Source: Flammula alnicola (Eukaryota > Basidiomycota > Agaricomycetes > Agaricales > Strophariaceae). From it: a stretch of DNA of 64,000 nt. The stretch lies in NCBI GenBank assembly GCA_015499995.1, contig JADNRV010000040.1, forward strand, positions 186,001 through 250,000, written 5' to 3'. How positions within the stretch are numbered: position 1 is the stretch's first letter; each line of letters starts with the position of its first letter. The notes beneath the pieces are model-generated. The model ran no database searches, was not told where the DNA came from, and saw only the letters and a program-made list of their open reading frames with translations. This document shows positions 55,001 through 64,000 of the stretch, one piece after another. The translations under genes were made by a program, and so were the position numbers.

Positions 55001-55553
55001 TTTGGAAGTATTTTACCAGGAGGTCGGATTACGATTGATCGGGTATGCGGGTATATTGGATTTTTTCCGTGCAACATTGTGCTCATCAGACGAATTTCAA
55101 GGATTCTCCAAAAGCACATCAAGCGGCAAATCATTTCTTTGAGCGGCGGATTTCAGGTTATAGCTGATCTGAATGCTTATAATGCGTTTATCGCCTCTCT
55201 TAGGGTATAGTACCCCAGCTTATTTCCACTCTAAATTTGTCAATTTGACATTATCTGTGCAGATACCAGCGATTTCTGCCGACTTTTCCCATCTCAAAAT
55301 GCTGGGGCATGTTTACGTCGTAGAAGATGCCAAGGACCTTGCCCAGATCGTGAAGGATGTGGCGAGATATGGAGGGGAGTATAGACCTGAGGTTCGATGT
55401 GTCTGTTTCTATTCATTGCGCCAATCTAACTTTCCCTTCCCATAGGACGTTTATGAGTTCATTCAAAGACGCTCAGATTGGAAGAAAATAGAGAAAATAG
55501 TCGACAAAACTATGTATAATCTGAGTTTCAAAGAGGATTGCACAGTTTGTTGA
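52072..55553 (+). CDS. RCY1: Recyclin-1 (F-box, Sec10-like) with CaaX box
   Basis: The model joins 52072-53015, 53070-53220, 53286-53461, 53521-53620, 53675-54044, 54121-54412, 54474-54615, 54668-54793, 54846-55042, 55090-55204, 55263-55391 and 55446-55553, giving 949 aa. Recyclin/Pof6 proteins combine an F-box with an exocyst Sec10-like region and act in endosome-to-Golgi/plasma membrane recycling. The F-box is LPSDLHLLIISHLPIPDIPSY…WEKRWKALGI (about residues 43-100). Sec10-like helices follow: FSERLANEVVGEYITTLLAH, VESVKLAFDVICKGWDRE, RVRDTIEELFILMLQ, ATERMQNYKPAEH, APLVQFFELVHIGDTIQ and DFLNAVVREKKRFENSLDD. The C-terminus is Cys-Thr-Val-Cys, a CaaX prenylation signal; yeast Rcy1 also ends in a CaaX box. 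Every intron is 50-75 nt and all phases agree. Confidence 0.93.
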
Positions 55554-55693
55554 AACATTGGTGCTGCATTCTATGCTCGTATGCGTTGCATGGATATATT
55601 TACATTTGTACAGTTACATTCTTCGGACATTGTCACTAATATGTTGTAGCAATACCTGTTAGAGGGCATCGTCTCTGGTGCCGAGTCACTGAT

Positions 55694-57370
55694 TCAGGCT
55701 AGCCCAGCGTAGAGGGTTTCCTCAAACTCGGAGAAAACTGCCAAATTATCGGGATCGCGGCTGCCACTTGTTATACTGACCAGCTGGATTCCATAAACGG
55801 CGGCAATTCCGGTTGTTGGGTCCATGAAGAAATGGGTGCCTGCCCATCCTGACCCTATAATCCAATCAGCTTGCGTGAAAGGTATGTCAGGAAAGTGTGG
55901 GACGCACAGAATGCTGAGCCTTTCTTGCGACGGTTCGGCCAGTCAGCGTTGCAGACCGCGAGGGCAGTACTCCATGAATGGCCCTTGTTCGGAAAATTTA
56001 TGAACAAATCCAAGTTCTTCGCGCCTTCTTCTGTTGAGGTACCCACAAAGAGGCTATGGACGCTCTCGTTTTTCAAGATTGGATGGTGGGCTTTCCCGGC
56101 TGGATTCAAACATAATTAGGTGAGAAGAGATGTCAGATTCTTGCAATAGAAGTCACCAACCGTGAATTTGAAGAAGATGGCGCAAAAGAGTGAGGTAATC
56201 TTTCAGGGAAACATATAATCCTACTCCTCCCAAGTGGCAAGAAACTGTCAGAAATAGCGTCAATGATACATTGTCGGCTGAAGGACGACAAGGGTACGTT
56301 TGGCAGGATCGGTTTCTATGATCCTGGTTCCAGGTTGATCTACCCAAGGTTCAAGTTTGCCACCCTTACGGAATGCGAGGGGGAGTAATTTCTCCTTCAG
56401 GTCCGGGGTAAGATAGAAAGACGCTTTCATGCCAAGTGGTTGGAAAACATTCTCCTGCCTTTGAACGTAGTTAGCGTGGGGATCCTCGACTGAACTCCAA
56501 GTCGTAACGTACAAATATACCTCCAGGGTCTCCCCGGAAACTTTTTCCACAATGAACCCGAGAACATCAGAGCTGAATCCATACACGACTATTGTTGGAG
56601 TAATTACTAAAGGCAGGGCTTCGAATGAAGGGGCACTTACAGTCCGTGCCAGGTTCAAATTTGAGCGGAATACCAGGTAGGTCGCCCTTTAATCGTCCGT
56701 ATGATGTCAGGCCTCCGGGTGTAAATATAGAAAGATACGCAAGACACATACCTTCAGGATCTCGAAGAAGCTCGAATGTGGATCTTTCATGTCATGGGGC
56801 CCGTAGTATACGTCGGACATCCTACTACCTGCATCCGTTCGTACTGGATAGAATAACCCGCTGGAGAAGTTAAGCAAATGCTTCACTCGTACGACAGTCT
56901 TTGCCGGCGTGAATGAAGGGTTTGGCGATGTAACATCGTCCAAAATGATCGGATTGGCAAATTGCGGAAAGAAATCCGCAACGGGCGTTTCAACTGAGAG
57001 TTTGCCTTGTTCGATGAGTTGGAGAGCGCCGATCTGTGGTATAGGTTAGAATCTCAGCTAATCAAAGTGACAACTATTGGACTGTACGTGTGCGATCAGT
57101 TTGGTCATGCTACAAATCCAGAAGATACTGTCTTCTTCAACTTTCCCGCTTGTGGGATCATTGACCACTTTGTAACCACCACTTTTGAAATAGATCTCTT
57201 CATCAATGTTAGTCGCGCCCACAACAAAGCCAGGTATTTTCTGTTCTTGGGCAACCCTGGCCTTCAATCATAACTTGCAGTTAGAGCTTGTGGGATGAGA
57301 GATAGCTTGGCGAGATACGTACGACTAGGTTGTCCAAAGCTTCTTTGCCACCGGAAGTTAGCTTGACCAT
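55694..57370 (-). CDS. Beta-lactamase-fold serine hydrolase (class C/LACTB-like)
   Basis: Exons (minus): 57323-57370, 57088-57261, 56752-57033, 56641-56686, 56521-56588, 56298-56454, 56161-56244, 55908-56099 and 55694-55854, giving 403 aa. Proteins of this family are penicillin-binding-protein-like esterases or peptidases; fungal members include statin-type transesterases, but most are unassigned. The SxxK motif is WICSMTKL (S67/K70) and the general-base Tyr is in VYGFSSDVLGFIVEK (about Y186). Other conserved parts are FVVGATNIDEE, PLGMKASFYL, GGVGLYVSLKDYLTLLRHL and FWSGWAGTHFFMDPTTGIA. The start at 57370 (MVKLTSGGKEALDNLV) fits the usual N-terminus; the frame is open upstream. No signal peptide is evident, so it is probably intracellular. 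The substrate is unknown. Confidence 0.9.
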
Positions 57371-58330
57371 TTTGCGATTACTTGAACGACGTGGATGAGC
57401 GGTAATCGAAAGCCTGAGATTGGCATTCCTGCATGCTAGCCAACTTCGGGTACGCGACGTTCCGAGGTTTCCGACGTATGAACACCTGAGTCCGCAAGCT
57501 TGGGAAATCATGTGGGACTGTGAAAGGTGGTTTCAACTACCTCCACATGACCACAAAACTGAGTGCAATTGAACATGAAGAGTATTGGATGGAGATAAAA
57601 ATCGCCTAACTGCCGTACTAACCATGTACTTTAAATTGAAAAGGGTCCTGCCCAAGAAAAGGCTCAGAAGTTCAACTCATCTTATGCATGTCTCCAATTA
57701 TCCCTGAGAGGAGTCCAGAGAACTTGATAAAAAGCAAGATTGAAGGTTATGGAAGCTTTTGAGTGCTTTCGACAGCAAAATTTAATTTTCGCTGCGCTGT
57801 TTCGTGAAGTTTTTCCTAATCATGAAGCTTGAAAGCTCAGTGAAGGCTGATAGAGGTTGATAGAGGCGGAGAGAGAAATAACCATTTTATCATTTGGTTG
57901 TGCTTGTCTAAAAGATCCGGAACCGTTGTTGTCTGGCTACTAGGCATCACCGACACCTGAAGTTGTTCACAATCAGGCCATCCACTTGGGTTCAACTATC
58001 CAACGCGCAGATGTAATTCTACTCCAAGGACGCAAGGCTGTTCTTTCCTTGTTCCTAAGAAACAAGTTGGAGAGAGCATCACAGTCTAGCACGACCACAG
58101 GTCTATGACGAAACTTCAAGCGAGGATTCCAATTGGATTCGGACAACTATCAGAGGAAGTTGATGCATATGCATGACATTGGCCCCAAGATTGGCCCTTC
58201 CGGAAAGTGCAACGTTAGGTGGTCGGATGCAGCTTACCCGTTAGCTCTATTTTTACGAAGCGGTTGGGCAATGATTTTTGATCCACAGGAATGTTGCTAT
58301 CGGGATGGATGAGAGAAGAGTAAATGTGAG
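57371..58330. other. Intergenic region between the hydrolase and the MITE
   Basis: About 960 bp with the promoter of the hydrolase gene at its left end. No open frame, RNA or repeat is supported. Confidence 0.4.
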
Positions 58331-58332
58331 TA

Positions 58333-58971
58333 CAGTGTAATACACTTCCTTGACACAAGAGACCAAGATCACAAAATTCCACAACAACGGCGGGCTCTCA
58401 GGTTCTCTCTTTGTGCAGGCATATGATAGACCATATACACACCTAATTTATCAAAAAATTGAGACCACTCCGAGGACGTATGAAGTAGAGTATTTGAATA
58501 TTTGAAAAGATCCAGAATGTCACAAATACACTTCCTTGACACAGCGTGACCTCCGCCAAATTCAGCGGGTGTGACAGCCAAAAATGGCTTTCGAGTCACA
58601 CTTTTATATTTACCTTTCGTCTTTTGACCATCCTGGGGCAGAAATTGAGTGAATTTCAGACCATCAAAGGATAAAAGGAGTTTTCCCAATCTCTTAAAAG
58701 TGTATTATATTGTCAAGATAAGGAAAGGTAAGGAAACTTTGGCTCTGAGGCCAAGGAAAGATCCTTATGAACCAAAAAAGGCCGAAATTTTGAGACAGAA
58801 ACCTATCCACAACGCGCATACCTTAAGCCCTCTTCTTAAAAATTTGCTTGGACACAATCAACATATAATGGAATGTCCATGCACAATTTAAGGCTATTTG
58901 GATCAAAATTGAGGTGTCAGGATCTGTTTGTGTCAAGGAAGTATAGTGTGTCAAGGAGGTGTATTACACTG
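58333..58971. mobile_element. TA-flanked mariner/pogo-like MITE (639 bp)
   Basis: The terminal inverted repeat is CAGTGTAATACACTTCCTTG, continuing ACACA, with one mismatch over 25 bp at the right end. A TA dinucleotide flanks each end (58331-58332 and 58972-58973). The motif CACTTCCTTGACACA also occurs internally at about 58528-58542 and, inverted, at 58931-58945. The interior has no transposase frame. It inserts about 430 bp upstream of the repeat-precursor gene. Confidence 0.72.
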
Positions 58972-58973
58972 TA

Positions 58974-59397
58974 CTTTAGATTACTTTTTGTTCACGAGTC
59001 ATATAAAATCTATGTATAGGCTGTGTCGAATGTCGAATTTTGTGGTCGTGGAGATTAAACAACTCACAATCATCAAAGTTATCTCTGGAGGACATTCGTA
59101 CTTAGGATGTAGCGTCCGCCTTGTCGACGGTCGACAGCAACGAGGTGGCTAATTGGAAAAAACACCGATTCGAGCCGGAATTGAAGCTTTTGACAATACT
59201 TGGATGATCCCACTTGACTACGCAGGCCCAGGCTTTGAACCGAAATGATAAAAGCCAGGCATCCATGGAATTGATTCTCTAGCTGGTCTCACCCCCTCGT
59301 CTTTCGTCCAAGTCTAACGTCGCTGGTCGCGTACAACATATCTTTCCTGGAAATTTTTCTCAAAACAAATTCACTTGACGTCTATCATTAATTAAAA
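58974..59397. promoter_or_regulatory. Upstream region of the repeat-precursor gene
   Basis: It contains a TATA-like GATAAAAG near 59247-59254 and a pyrimidine-rich stretch at about 59278-59315, a common setting for fungal transcription starts. The start codon context is AAAAATGG. The transposon boundary is immediately upstream, so distal promoter elements may derive from or be interrupted by it. Confidence 0.35.
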
Positions 59398-60483
59398 ATG
59401 GTCAAACTTATTACTTCTATTGTCGCTGTTGCCTTCCTCGCAGGATCTGCCCTGGCTATCCCTGCTGGGCAATACGAGTGCGTACTGTTATCATACTTAA
59501 CCATAATTCCAGCATTCACGTCTATACCAGACGCCGCGAGTTCGTTAATGACATTGAGGAACGCAGCCCTCTCGGACTCGGACTCCTCTTGTCAGTCTCA
59601 CTTTCCGCATATCTTTGATCCTAAAGTCTGACCGCCTTTTATTCTTTCATTAGCAAAGGAATTAAAGGCGCTGTCAAAGTTGGGGAGAACGCAATCCAAG
59701 CACACCAGAGCAATCAACAACAAAAGCGTGCCTACGATGATCTCGAAGAGCGCAGCCCGCTCGGTCTTGGACTCCTCTTGTCAGTTGTAGTTACAGAATA
59801 ACTCATTTTCTCCAAGATCTGAACCCATAACCATTGACTCAACAGCAAAGGAATTAAAGGGGCCGTGAAAGTAGGCGAGCATGCGCTACAAGGACACCAG
59901 AACAACAACCAGCAGAAGCGTGCCTTCGACGATACCGACGACGTCTTTGTTTCAAGAGAAGATCTTGAAGAACGCAGCCCGCTCGGCCTTGGACTTCTCT
60001 TGTTAGTCGTGTCTTCATCTATCTCCTGCTTTCAGAAATCTCACTACGTCTCTCCTACGGCAAACAGCAAAGGAATCAAAGGTGCCGTGAAAGTCGGCGA
60101 GCACGCACTGAAAGGGAACCAGAACAACAACCAGCAGAAGCGCGCCTTCGATGATTTTGACGGTGTCGTCGTCACCCGCGAGGACCTTGACGAGCTGTTC
60201 GGCCGCGAGTTTGTCAGCGACATCGAAGAACGTAGCCCGTTCGGACTTGGCCTCCTCTTGTCAGTCATTATGTTAATTTACCACATTTATTATTCTGACT
60301 GGAGTTTCTTCGTCGTACAATAGTAAGGGCATCAAAGGCGCCGTGAAACTTGGGGAACATGCAGCCCACGCCCACAACAACAACAACAACAACAAGCGCG
60401 ACTTCGAAGAGGAGATGTTCGAGCGTGGTTATTATGACGATGACGAGCTTTTGGAGAGGGAATACTACGACGAGCTCGATTGA
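59398..60483 (+). CDS. Secreted Kex2-processed repeat peptide precursor
   Basis: The model joins 59398-59477, 59531-59590, 59654-59779, 59846-60001, 60068-60259 and 60324-60483, giving 257 aa. A signal peptide (MVKLITSIVAVAFLAGSALA) leads to YERREFVNDIEER. Four repeats follow, each with the core SP(L/F)GLGLLFKGIKGAVK(V/L)GE, a His/Gln/Asn-rich stretch and Lys-Arg (QQQKR, QQKR, QQKR, NNNKR). Acidic spacers such as AFDDTDDVFVSREDLEER separate them, and an acidic tail ends the protein. Kex2 in the late Golgi should cut after Lys-Arg and release several related peptides. The core is hydrophobic, Gly-rich and cationic, like an amphipathic membrane-active peptide or a signal; neither is shown. All five introns (53-66 nt) are phase 2. 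Four interrupt the same Phe codon in each core, so exons are interchangeable modules of increasing length. No homologue of known function comes to mind. Confidence 0.88.
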
Positions 60484-61012
60484 GATGCTTGCCGAGCGTT
60501 GGATAAAGATGTGAAGGGTTAGGAGATAGTTGTAGCTACTAAGTAGCATTGCTGTATCAGCGAATAGACATTAATTCACAAGAGTATCATAGCCTTTAAA
60601 TTGCAGAGACGATGTCTAGGTGGGACGGATTTGGATGTTACAAGAACTTTCCGGACCTTCGCATTCGGGCCCCAATGCGCCTGGCCATCCATAGCTGGGA
60701 GAAATTGTTGCCTTCCACAGCAACCACAGTGCGCCATCCAGCCTTGAGATACAAAATAATCACATAGAGCAGCAAAAAATGTGAAGCAGGATATTCCTTA
60801 TCAGGGTCATCCCCTTCATTGCCTTCAAAAATAGGCCAACGGAGATCTTCAAGAAATACTGAACTCTGTCATGCGTCTCAGCCATTTGATCGTCGGTTCC
60901 ATTGAATAGCGCTGCAGAGCGCTGACTGAGGAATCTCAATACAATCCGTGAAATACAGTATCAGGATTACCTATGTAGTACAATAAAGAAAAAGACGACG
61001 ACGACGCACACG
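60484..61012. other. Intergenic region between convergent genes
   Basis: It holds the 3' flanks of the repeat-precursor gene (+) and the Rsc7-like gene (-). No other feature is supported. Confidence 0.45.
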
Positions 61013-62934
61013 CTAATTTAAATCGATAGGGATATCTCCTGCACGTTCCAGGTCCTGCCAAAGCTTTTCCCTCGCCAGTGCGTCGAGTGTGCTCGTATCT
61101 TGTGAAGAAGGATCCGGATATTCCATGACGGTGTCCACCCAAGCAAGTGCCCATGCTCCATTGCCTACTTTGGTACCGCCCAGTATCTGCCGTTTCGTTT
61201 CGGAATCAGGAAGGACTTCCCATCGACAAGAAGTTGGTTGAGTATCAGAACGATCTGTAACGAAGGACAAGTTTAGCGTCTATTTGGAATTTGACACAGG
61301 GAGCATTCTTACAATGAATGAGGTTCGAATTAGGTTCGTACAGGCCCAATGCAGGAATGTTGTCCTGAGATCCAAATTTTCGTTTTTTGGCTTTGGGTTT
61401 CTCATTCTCCATTATATTGAGATCGACATCTTCCTCTTGGTCTTCTTCCTCCTCTTCCTCCTGTTGTTTTGCAGTAGAGCCTTGGTTTGCTTCTGAAGGC
61501 GGTAAGAGTGAACCTCCCATCACCAGACCATCAACCCCTTCCACAACTTTCAGAGCTTCCTTCCTTTGTTTTACCCAATTCTCGTTTGCCTCGGCTACGC
61601 GGGTTGCCATCATCCACATCCAATTGTCTTCTGCCACCCCATCGCGCGATAGCAGGCTCTTCCGCACAGCGTTCAATGGACCATCACTGTATGGACCCCA
61701 TCCGCTGCCACCAAATATTGTGGTGGGTCCTCCAGCACGATAGACACCACCCGCACCACCTCCACGATCGGCTTTATTTGAGGCAGCGGCAGCGGTAGCG
61801 TTTAGAGCGGAAAGTTCGTTGTTGTGGTGCGTTGCGTTGGGATCTGGTAGTTCGCCCACGGGGTCGCCGGCTTTGAGACCCCGAGCAGTAATCTCCTCGA
61901 GGACCTTTTCCTCATAGTAGTCGTCCGTGACCCATTTTCCATCTACGAACGATTATGTTGGTTTCAAACAGGGGTATACGTTCGAAAAGAAACATACCGA
62001 TTATCGTCTTGCTGCCATGCAGTTTGAATGCGCTTCGTGCTGTAACGAGAGTGACACTTCGTGTGCGCAAATGAGAGCCCAGCTTTCCTTCGGCGATTAG
62101 ATAGTCCTTCTCTGGTTGGGTGGCATTGAGCTTGAGTGCTAGGAGATTCCTCCGGAAGTAGTATAGAGAATCTCGGAATCCAGAAGTACGTGCTGCATCG
62201 ATAGCAAGCATGTATTGTCTTTGAGGATGTCGATTTGGGAGAACAAACGTCGAAGCCTTGAAACGACGACCTGCATAGACATTTAACGCAATTTTGAAAG
62301 ATAAAGCAAAGGGAAATGTACCTCCTAGCAGGTTACCGAACTTGTCTATCTTTTCATCGCCTTTGGGGTCATCCTCGGTGACAAACTCGTCTCCGTCAAT
62401 GATATGAACCGCTCCTTGAATCTTCCGGAAAGGCTTTCCTCCACCAAGTGGTGCCTCTTTTTCTACATCAGCATCTCCTTCAACAGGTGTACCATTTCCA
62501 CCCTCAATATCCGCATCATTGTCGCCCTCGTTGTCGCCCTCAGCCTCAGTATCGTCCTCGTTCCGTTTCGGCAGCCTGATCAGCAATGAACTTGCCCCTC
62601 TCCCGCGACCCCTACCACGACCTCTCCCCCGGCCACGCGCGCGAGGCGTGCCAGTAGTACTCGACGACCCTCTGCCTCTTCCACGCGGGCGACCTCGCGG
62701 ACGGGGAGCTGGTGTATCAACAACACTTTCGACTGCATCTTCGGCCTGTTGTTCCGTGACATTTGGGCTGCCCTGGTCTATGTCCATGGCGTTGTCGTCG
62801 TCAACCTCTCCTTCATCGTCATCTTCATCCCGTTCCGACTCGACTTCGGGAGTTGGAGTTGCGGCTGCAGAAGCAGTGGCATTATGCGCCGATGGCCGTG
62901 GTCGGATGACAATTTTTGGGACTGTAGATGTCAT
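61013..62934 (-). CDS. RSC7: Rsc7/Swp82-family chromatin-remodelling subunit
   Basis: Exons (minus): 62322-62934, 61998-62270, 61313-61942 and 61013-61254, giving 585 aa. Rsc7 (Npl6) and Swp82 are accessory subunits of the RSC and SWI/SNF nucleosome remodellers. The N-terminus is acidic and then strongly Arg/Gly/Pro-rich (RGRPRGRGRG, an AT-hook-like run). The conserved CRC domain follows: FRKIQGAVHIIDGDEFVTED, KFGNLLGGRRFKASTFVLPN, RQYMLAIDAARTSGFRDSLY, YFRRNLLALKLNATQ, EKDYLIAEGKLGSHLRTRSV and GSKTIIDGKWVTDDYYEE. The C-terminal part has GWGPYSDGPLNAVRKSLLSRD and a polyE stretch before a basic KPKAKKRKFG signal. Whether it belongs to RSC or SWI/SNF cannot be decided from sequence alone. All splice phases agree. 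Confidence 0.9.
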
Positions 62935-63693
62935 GTCTTCTAGATATACATCGTTAGCGCAACCATTTTAGAAGTTTTTTAAAAATATTAGAGATCAGGA
63001 GCCTACAATCGTATGAATATGTCTTGAATATTTGTTCAAGATAAATGTCGCGTTAATCCAACGTCAATCCAACGTTAATCAACGTGAAGTTCTGAATCGT
63101 TTTGCAGGTTGTCGTCTCTCCAATTATTTGTGAAATGCGGAGAATCTTTTATCTATGTTGATAGACAGTTGATAAGAGAGGCCAAAGAGGAGAACCAGAT
63201 GGGATGTAAGTTCGTGTCTGGTCGACCACTGTCGTTAAACTTTAAAGGAACATGTCCGAAATTAGCGAAATTCAAGAAACACGGCGTGACGGTGAAGTGA
63301 CAGTCACGTGACTGCTGGTTCCTGGGCGCTTCAGCCTAAGTTCGACTTCGGGTTGGCGCTTCGTGTCAATAGATTTTCAGTGCATTACATAAATATTTTA
63401 GACTATGATGTCTCGGCCATAGCCAAGCATGCGCGGGGGAGTTAAGCTAACGGAACCAGTGATATCTAAACGGTTTTCGGAAAATAGAACATACAGTACT
63501 TATGTCCCCAGGTGCCAGGCTGGCGCCGGGTTTTGGCTGGGCTGAGAAACCGCTGGAAATTAAGATGACTGCTATCTACAACCTATTTACTGATGCTAGA
63601 CTGAATTCAGAAAGAGAGATAAGTATTTGGGATTGATTTGTGGCTGATTTACTATTGATGTATACTCAAATTTCGACTGATGAATATTGTGAG
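62935..63693. other. Intergenic region upstream of the Rsc7-like gene
   Basis: It contains the promoter of the Rsc7-like gene and the 3' flank of the partial gene at the window end. Near 63050-63085 the motif CAACGTYAATC is repeated three times in short succession. No gene is supported. Confidence 0.4.
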
Positions 63694-64000
63694 TTAAGTT
63701 TCCAGGGATGCGCGTAGATGAGCTCCTTTTAGATATTCTAATATAGAACGTACGCCTTCGTCAGTTGACGACATAGGAATCACAGAATAATAATTGATCA
63801 CGTTGTGCCCTTTCATTGGATATTCTTCGGAAGAGTATTGCTCTCCCTCTTGAAAAACCACTCGGAAGTAGTAAAGTTGACGTCGGCAGTTCTAGGAGAA
63901 CTGGAGGAGCGATCTACATTTAAGTAGGAGAATGATGAATTCTAACTTTAGTCTGAAGTCCTGCCATTTCTTGGACATCAATGTCTTGAAGAGAATTGTT
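63694..64000 (-). CDS. C-terminal part of an unidentified protein, runs off the window end
   Basis: Two exons (minus) are visible, 63947-64000 (incomplete) and 63694-63891. They read NNSLQDIDVQEMAGLQTK, then NCRRQLYYFRVVFQEGEQYS, SEEYPMKGHNVINYYSVIPM and a C-terminal helix EGVRSILEYLKGAHLRASLET before TAA. The 55-nt intron has GTTAGA…CCTAG borders and keeps frame. The translation is clearly coding-like, but I do not recognise the family from this fragment. Confidence 0.6.

Overview
The window is nuclear DNA of a filamentous basidiomycete, most likely a mushroom-forming Agaricomycete. Genes carry many short introns (mostly 48-70 bp, GT...AG, with CTRAC-like branch points). The families are typical of that group: a Zn2Cys6 regulator with long polyQ tracts, MYND-finger proteins, HHE/hemerythrin-like proteins, a GH7 cellulase with a CBM1 tail, GH30, an Obg-type mitochondrial GTPase and recyclin. 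No rRNA, tRNA or CRISPR array was recognised. All spliced models below were built by eye from splice signals and frame, so terminal exons are the least certain parts.

Layout. 0-7 kb: the start of a minus-strand gene, the signal peptidase SEC11 (+), then two minus-strand hemerythrin-like paralogues plus a decayed third copy, with two small transposon-like elements among them. 9.2-14.9 kb: one long minus-strand Zn2Cys6 transcription factor (about 1,732 aa). 15-27 kb: a gene-poor stretch with diverged tandem duplications and no gene that can be supported. 27-37.3 kb: mitochondrial Obg/MTG2 GTPase (-), a protein kinase (-), the APC/C activator CDC20 (+) with a GC-AG intron, and a secreted GH7 cellobiohydrolase with CBM1 (-). 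39-44 kb: a divergent pair of small genes sharing a 186-bp promoter (one ends in a Cys-rich tail), a four-TM protein, a Mutator-like element with 217-bp inverted repeats, and a 59-aa one-TM protein with a 10-nt exon. 44-45.4 kb: two hAT-type MITEs, each with a perfect 8-bp target duplication. 45.6-50.2 kb: a MYND pseudogene (+) and a 17-exon GH30 gene (-) whose frame is broken by one extra base. 52-57.4 kb: recyclin-1 (+) with a C-terminal CaaX box, and a beta-lactamase-fold serine hydrolase (-). 58.3-60.5 kb: a TA-flanked mariner/pogo-like MITE, then a secreted repeat precursor. 61-63 kb: a Rsc7/Swp82-type chromatin-remodelling subunit (-). The end of another minus-strand gene closes the window.

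The most interesting locus is 59398-60483. It encodes a signal-peptide protein made of four repeats of a cationic, glycine-rich hydrophobic core, each followed by a Gln/Asn-rich stretch and a Lys-Arg Kex2 site, with acidic spacers between them. Every core is split by a phase-2 intron at the same Phe codon, so each exon is one exchangeable repeat module. It looks like a processed multi-peptide precursor of unknown function.
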